Shown one piece after another: positions 61,158-64,000 of a stretch of 64,000 nucleotides of DNA. This DNA comes from Pukyongia salina (lineage in GTDB: Bacteria > Bacteroidota > Bacteroidia > Flavobacteriales > Flavobacteriaceae). The first letter of the stretch is position 1. Each line of letters opens with the position of its first letter. The notes below the pieces were generated by a model, which worked only from the letters and a program-made list of their open reading frames with translations, ran no database searches and had not been told where the DNA came from. The translations under genes were made by a program, and so were the position numbers. Location of the stretch: contig NZ_CP027062.1 in NCBI RefSeq assembly GCF_002966125.1, positions 434,001 to 498,000 on the forward strand. Reading direction: 5' to 3'.

Positions 61158-61165
61158 CAAAGATA
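61158..61165 (-). promoter_or_regulatory. argS -7 promoter element
   Basis: TATCTTTG on the minus strand, an exact TAnnTTTG, 60 bases upstream of the ATG at 61097 and inside the longer reading frame. Confidence 0.55.
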
Positions 61166-61336
61166 AAATTTTATTCGGTAGCAACATGCTAATATAAAGG
61201 CCTAAAACTTAACTAAATTTTAAGGGGAAAGCTGTGGATAATGGCTACCGTTAAAACTAAAATACTCTTATAAACTTAAGGGAAAGATACTCGCAGAATA
61301 GGCATTGCACCGGTCCGTTCATCCATCAGATCAAGC

Positions 61337-61519
61337 TTAGCGGCGTCTTTTCATGAAGATCCCTGCTACAATAGCCAGTAAGGCCAAGCCGAAGATTCCA
61401 ATGGTTTGATTGGTGTCCGCCTCATCCAGAGATCGATATTGCGGGAGCAAACTAATCATCACTCCATAAACCAGAAGTACTATTCCTCCGGCAACCAAAA
61501 CAAAGCGTAAAATCTTCAT
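61337..61519 (-). CDS. Small two-helix membrane protein
   Basis: A 60-residue protein: helix LVAGGIVLLVYGVMISLL, a short polar loop (PQYRSLDEADTNQ), helix GIFGLALLAIVAGIFM and a basic end KRRR. Layout resembles DUF3185-type mini proteins, which I suggest with little confidence. Function unknown. Confidence 0.6.
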   Translation of the reverse strand: MKILRFVLVAGGIVLLVYGVMISLLPQYRSLDEADTNQTIGIFGLALLAIVAGIFMKRRR

Positions 61520-61587
61520 AGTTCAAAGGTAAAAATATTGTGATTAACAAAAGAGTCATTGATATTAAGTAACTTGAAACAAAAAAA

Positions 61588-63009
61588 TTGAAAATTCTAC
61601 TTACAGGGGCGAATGGCTACATTGGAATGCGATTACTCCCTCTTTTACTGGAACAAGGACATCAGGTGGTTTGCGCAGTGCGAAATGCACAAAGGCTTTC
61701 TGTAAATAAAGAAACCAGGGCCAGGATAGAAGTGATCGAGATCGATTTTCTCGATGATGATGCCTCCGGGGTCATCCCTGAAGATATTAATGCGGCCTAT
61801 TATTTAATCCATTCCATGAGCGGGTCCACTTCCGATTTTGACGAAAAGGAGGAAAAGTCTGCCAGAAACTTCAACCGATTCATCGAACCAACGTCCTGTA
61901 AGCAAGTGATCTACCTTAGTGGGATAGTTAATGATGAGGAACTCTCAAAACACCTGTCCTCCAGAAAGAATGTGGAAGACATTTTAGGTGAAGGGTCTTT
62001 TGCTCTCACCGTGTTAAGAGCGGCTATCATTGTTGGATCCGGGAGTGCATCCTTCGAGATCATCAGGGATCTCTGTGAAAAGTTACCGGTTATGATCACT
62101 CCGCGATGGGTGAAAACGCGATGTCAGCCCATTGCCATACGAAATGTGATCGAATTTTTACTAGGCGTTTTGGGACGAGAAGAAGTGTATAATGATTCAT
62201 TCGATATAGGTGGGCCGGACATCCTTTCGTATAAGCAAATGATGCAGCAATACTCTAAAGTGAGGAAACTATCGTTGTTTATAATTGATGTACCATTTCT
62301 CTCACCTAAACTCTCTTCCTACTGGCTGTATTTTGTTACCTCCACCTCATATAAGCTCGCCTTAAACCTGGTGGACAGCATGCGAATAGAAGTAATTACT
62401 AAAGACACCAGATTGCAGGAGTTGCTGGGAATTGATCCACTGCACTATACCGAAGCCATATCACTGGCCTTCGAAAAGATCGAACAAAACCAGGTGGTAT
62501 CTAGTTGGAAGGATTCTATGGTGAGCGGAAGATTTCGTGAGGACCTTAAGCCTTTTATTCAGGTTCCAAAATACGGCTGCCTGAAAGACGCTCAGAAAAT
62601 ATCGATCGATGATCCGGACCGCGTTCTCAATAATATCTGGAGTATAGGAGGCAATAAAGGCTGGTACTATGGTAATACTTTGTGGAGAATACGGGGTTTT
62701 ATCGACAAATTATTTGGTGGGGTTGGCCTGAGACGAGGCAGAACACATCCTGATAAGATCTACGAAGGGGACGCGCTCGATTTCTGGAGGGTATTACTGG
62801 CCGATAAGGAAGCGAAGCGACTTTTGCTCTTTGCAGAGATGAAAGTTCCGGGAGAAGCCTGGTTGGAATTTAACATAGACAACAACATTTTGCATCAAAC
62901 CGCTACGTTCCGGCCCAGGGGTATTTGGGGTCGTCTTTACTGGTTTACCATGCTACCGTTTCACTATTTCATCTTCAGAGGGATGATACGAAGAATAGCG
63001 CATTCCTAG
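61588..63009 (+). CDS. SDR-family NAD(P)-binding protein with C-terminal DUF2867
   Basis: A 473-residue protein. The N-terminal Rossmann domain starts KILLTGANGYIGMRLLPLLL (TGxxGxxG nucleotide motif) and follows the NmrA-like/atypical SDR pattern (AAYYLIHSMSG, VIYLSGIV, VLRAAIIVGSGSASFEII). The C-terminal half (about 310-473) is a DUF2867 domain (LNNIWSIGGNKGWYYGNTLW, GDALDFWRVLLADKEAKRLL, GIWGRLYWFTMLPFHYFIF). Substrate unknown. Start is TTG at 61588; an in-frame TAA lies 18 bases upstream and the fold begins at once, so no ATG alternative fits. Confidence 0.87.
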   Translation: MKILLTGANGYIGMRLLPLLLEQGHQVVCAVRNAQRLSVNKETRARIEVIEIDFLDDDASGVIPEDINAAYYLIHSMSGSTSDFDEKEEKSARNFNRFIEPTSCKQVIYLSGIVNDEELSKHLSSRKNVEDILGEGSFALTVLRAAIIVGSGSASFEIIRDLCEKLPVMITPRWVKTRCQPIAIRNVIEFLLGVLGREEVYNDSFDIGGPDILSYKQMMQQYSKVRKLSLFIIDVPFLSPKLSSYWLYFVTSTSYKLALNLVDSMRIEVITKDTRLQELLGIDPLHYTEAISLAFEKIEQNQVVSSWKDSMVSGRFREDLKPFIQVPKYGCLKDAQKISIDDPDRVLNNIWSIGGNKGWYYGNTLWRIRGFIDKLFGGVGLRRGRTHPDKIYEGDALDFWRVLLADKEAKRLLLFAEMKVPGEAWLEFNIDNNILHQTATFRPRGIWGRLYWFTMLPFHYFIFRGMIRRIAHS

Positions 63010-63012
63010 ATT

Positions 63013-63945
63013 TTATTTCTTCGGAAGGAATACCTCGGCCATCATGCAGCGAGCGCTTCCTCCACCACAGGTTTCTATGGTTTGAAGATCACTACTTAAT
63101 ATTTCACAATGCTTTTCGATCTGTGCGATTTGTTGCGGTGTAAGGCTGTTATGAGCAGCTGTGCTCATCACTAGAATTCTTCTATCATTGGTTCCTTTCA
63201 CCTGCAACATATTTCCGGCAAACTGATGCATTTGAGATTCGGTAATATCGATAATTTCCTTTCCATCTTCCTTAAGATGGTGTAGCACATTTTTTTTCTC
63301 TGCGGAATTGTCTATACATTCAAGACAGATCACACAAAAATTTTCTGCCAGACACATCATCACATTAGTATGATATATTGGTTTTCGAACGCCATCCACT
63401 GTTTGATTGGCAGTGAAAACAACCGGGGTATATTCGAAATCCTCACAGAATTCAATAAATAATTCCTCATCGGCGCGAGGTGATAAAGCGCAATAGGCTT
63501 TTTTGTTTACCCTGTCCATCACTATACTACCTGTACCTTCCAAAAAGATGTCTTCCTTCTCAGCCTCGGTGTAATCAACCAGATTCTCAATTTTAAATCC
63601 TTCTTCCTCCAATCGCATAAAGACCTCTTCTCGCCTTTCTTTTCTACGATTTTCGGCAAACATAGGATACAAGGCAATATCGCCATTGTCGTGGAAGCTC
63701 ACCCAATTATTTGGAAAGATCGAATCTGGGGTGTCTGCCAGCTTATCATCGCTTTCAACGATCACATTTACACCCGCCGCTCTAAGCTTATCCACAAAGG
63801 TGTCGAACTCCAGCTGCGCCTTTTTGTTGATCTCGGAGTTCTTCAGATCGATATCTTCCTGAAAGTAGTTATTCACGGCAGTTTCTTCGTTCATACGGAA
63901 TGCCACCGGGCGTATCATTAATATGGTATTTGTGATCTGAGCCAT
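63013..63945 (-). CDS. ctlX: Citrulline utilisation hydrolase CtlX (amidinotransferase/arginine deiminase fold)
   Basis: A 310-residue guanidino-group-modifying enzyme of the arginine deiminase/amidinotransferase superfamily. Catalytic-type residues: substrate Asp/Asn segment DSIFPNNWVSFH, Glu in IFLEGTGSIV, His in IYHTNVMMC and Cys300 in GGGSARCMMAEVF. Length and motifs match the CtlX group, in which citrulline or related ureido compounds are hydrolysed; the exact substrate here is inferred. Convergent with the SDR gene (three bases apart). Confidence 0.87.
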   Translation of the reverse strand: MAQITNTILMIRPVAFRMNEETAVNNYFQEDIDLKNSEINKKAQLEFDTFVDKLRAAGVNVIVESDDKLADTPDSIFPNNWVSFHDNGDIALYPMFAENRRKERREEVFMRLEEEGFKIENLVDYTEAEKEDIFLEGTGSIVMDRVNKKAYCALSPRADEELFIEFCEDFEYTPVVFTANQTVDGVRKPIYHTNVMMCLAENFCVICLECIDNSAEKKNVLHHLKEDGKEIIDITESQMHQFAGNMLQVKGTNDRRILVMSTAAHNSLTPQQIAQIEKHCEILSSDLQTIETCGGGSARCMMAEVFLPKK

Positions 63946-64000
63946 TAATAATAAGTAATTAAATAGTGCCCGCTAAATTAAATCTTTTCTATGGTTATTT

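Noticed and set aside
61098-61187. Thirty extra residues at the argS start
   Set aside because: The region contains an exact TATCTTTG promoter element, and family alignment begins at MVLQEKL.

Overview
The window is chromosomal DNA of a member of the Bacteroidota, most likely a marine Flavobacteriaceae. Grounds seen in the sequence: many genes are preceded by the TAnnTTTG -7 element typical of this phylum; secD and secF are fused; outer-membrane lipoproteins and TonB-dependent receptors with STN domains are abundant; and there are a SusD-like protein, FecI/FecR-type regulators and a large secreted repeat protein at the left edge. I see no rRNA, tRNA, CRISPR array, insertion sequence or prophage. 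Species cannot be named from this alone.

Layout. 1-16 kb is mostly housekeeping: a truncated secreted adhesin-like gene, folE, cysS, yidD, lgt with an overlapping DUF192 lipoprotein, then on the minus strand secDF, a free-standing SecD periplasmic-domain paralogue, mdh and gyrB; then a DUF2911 protein, queE, an exported RidA-like lipoprotein and a HerA-like ATPase. 16-30 kb holds a membrane LytTR regulator, NTF2-fold secreted proteins, a large methyltransferase coupled to a VOC protein, a CHIPPGNP mini-protein, an AI-2E-type permease, ffh-folD, a DUF4349 lipoprotein, an unknown TTG-started membrane protein coupled to a lipoprotein, and a heparan-alpha-glucosaminide acetyltransferase-like membrane protein.

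30-59 kb is the accessory heart of the window. Three paralogous cassettes (32.2-36.9, 39.1-45.5 and 53.6-59.3 kb) each contain an ECF sigma factor, a FecR-type anti-sigma factor and an STN-containing TonB-dependent receptor in one direction, and a divergent lipoprotein gene in the other. In cassettes 1 and 2 the divergent lipoproteins share the same four-repeat 'FP-x-T/N-V' domain; in cassette 3 it is a SusD/RagB-type protein without any SusC beside it. Each cassette has its own pair of matching, non-housekeeping promoters: one between sigma and fecR, one before the divergent lipoprotein. Sequence and spacing match within a cassette and differ between cassettes, so each sigma factor can be assigned a likely recognition sequence by eye. 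A fasciclin lipoprotein next to cassette 1 carries a further candidate site. Sigma genes themselves have housekeeping-like -7 elements. The likely logic is that an outer-membrane receptor signals through FecR to the sigma factor, which then transcribes fecR-receptor and the partner surface lipoprotein(s).

Between cassettes 2 and 3 lies a run of four small secreted proteins (45.6-48.3 kb), two of which share a new-looking 'RN-x-SVGN' beta domain; two of these genes share a roughly 46-bp upstream motif centred on TGAATTCA. Directly after them come two tandem TPR histidine kinases, a LuxR-type response regulator and a lipoprotein. The right end holds argS, a tiny membrane protein, an SDR/DUF2867 protein and ctlX (citrulline/arginine-deiminase-like hydrolase).
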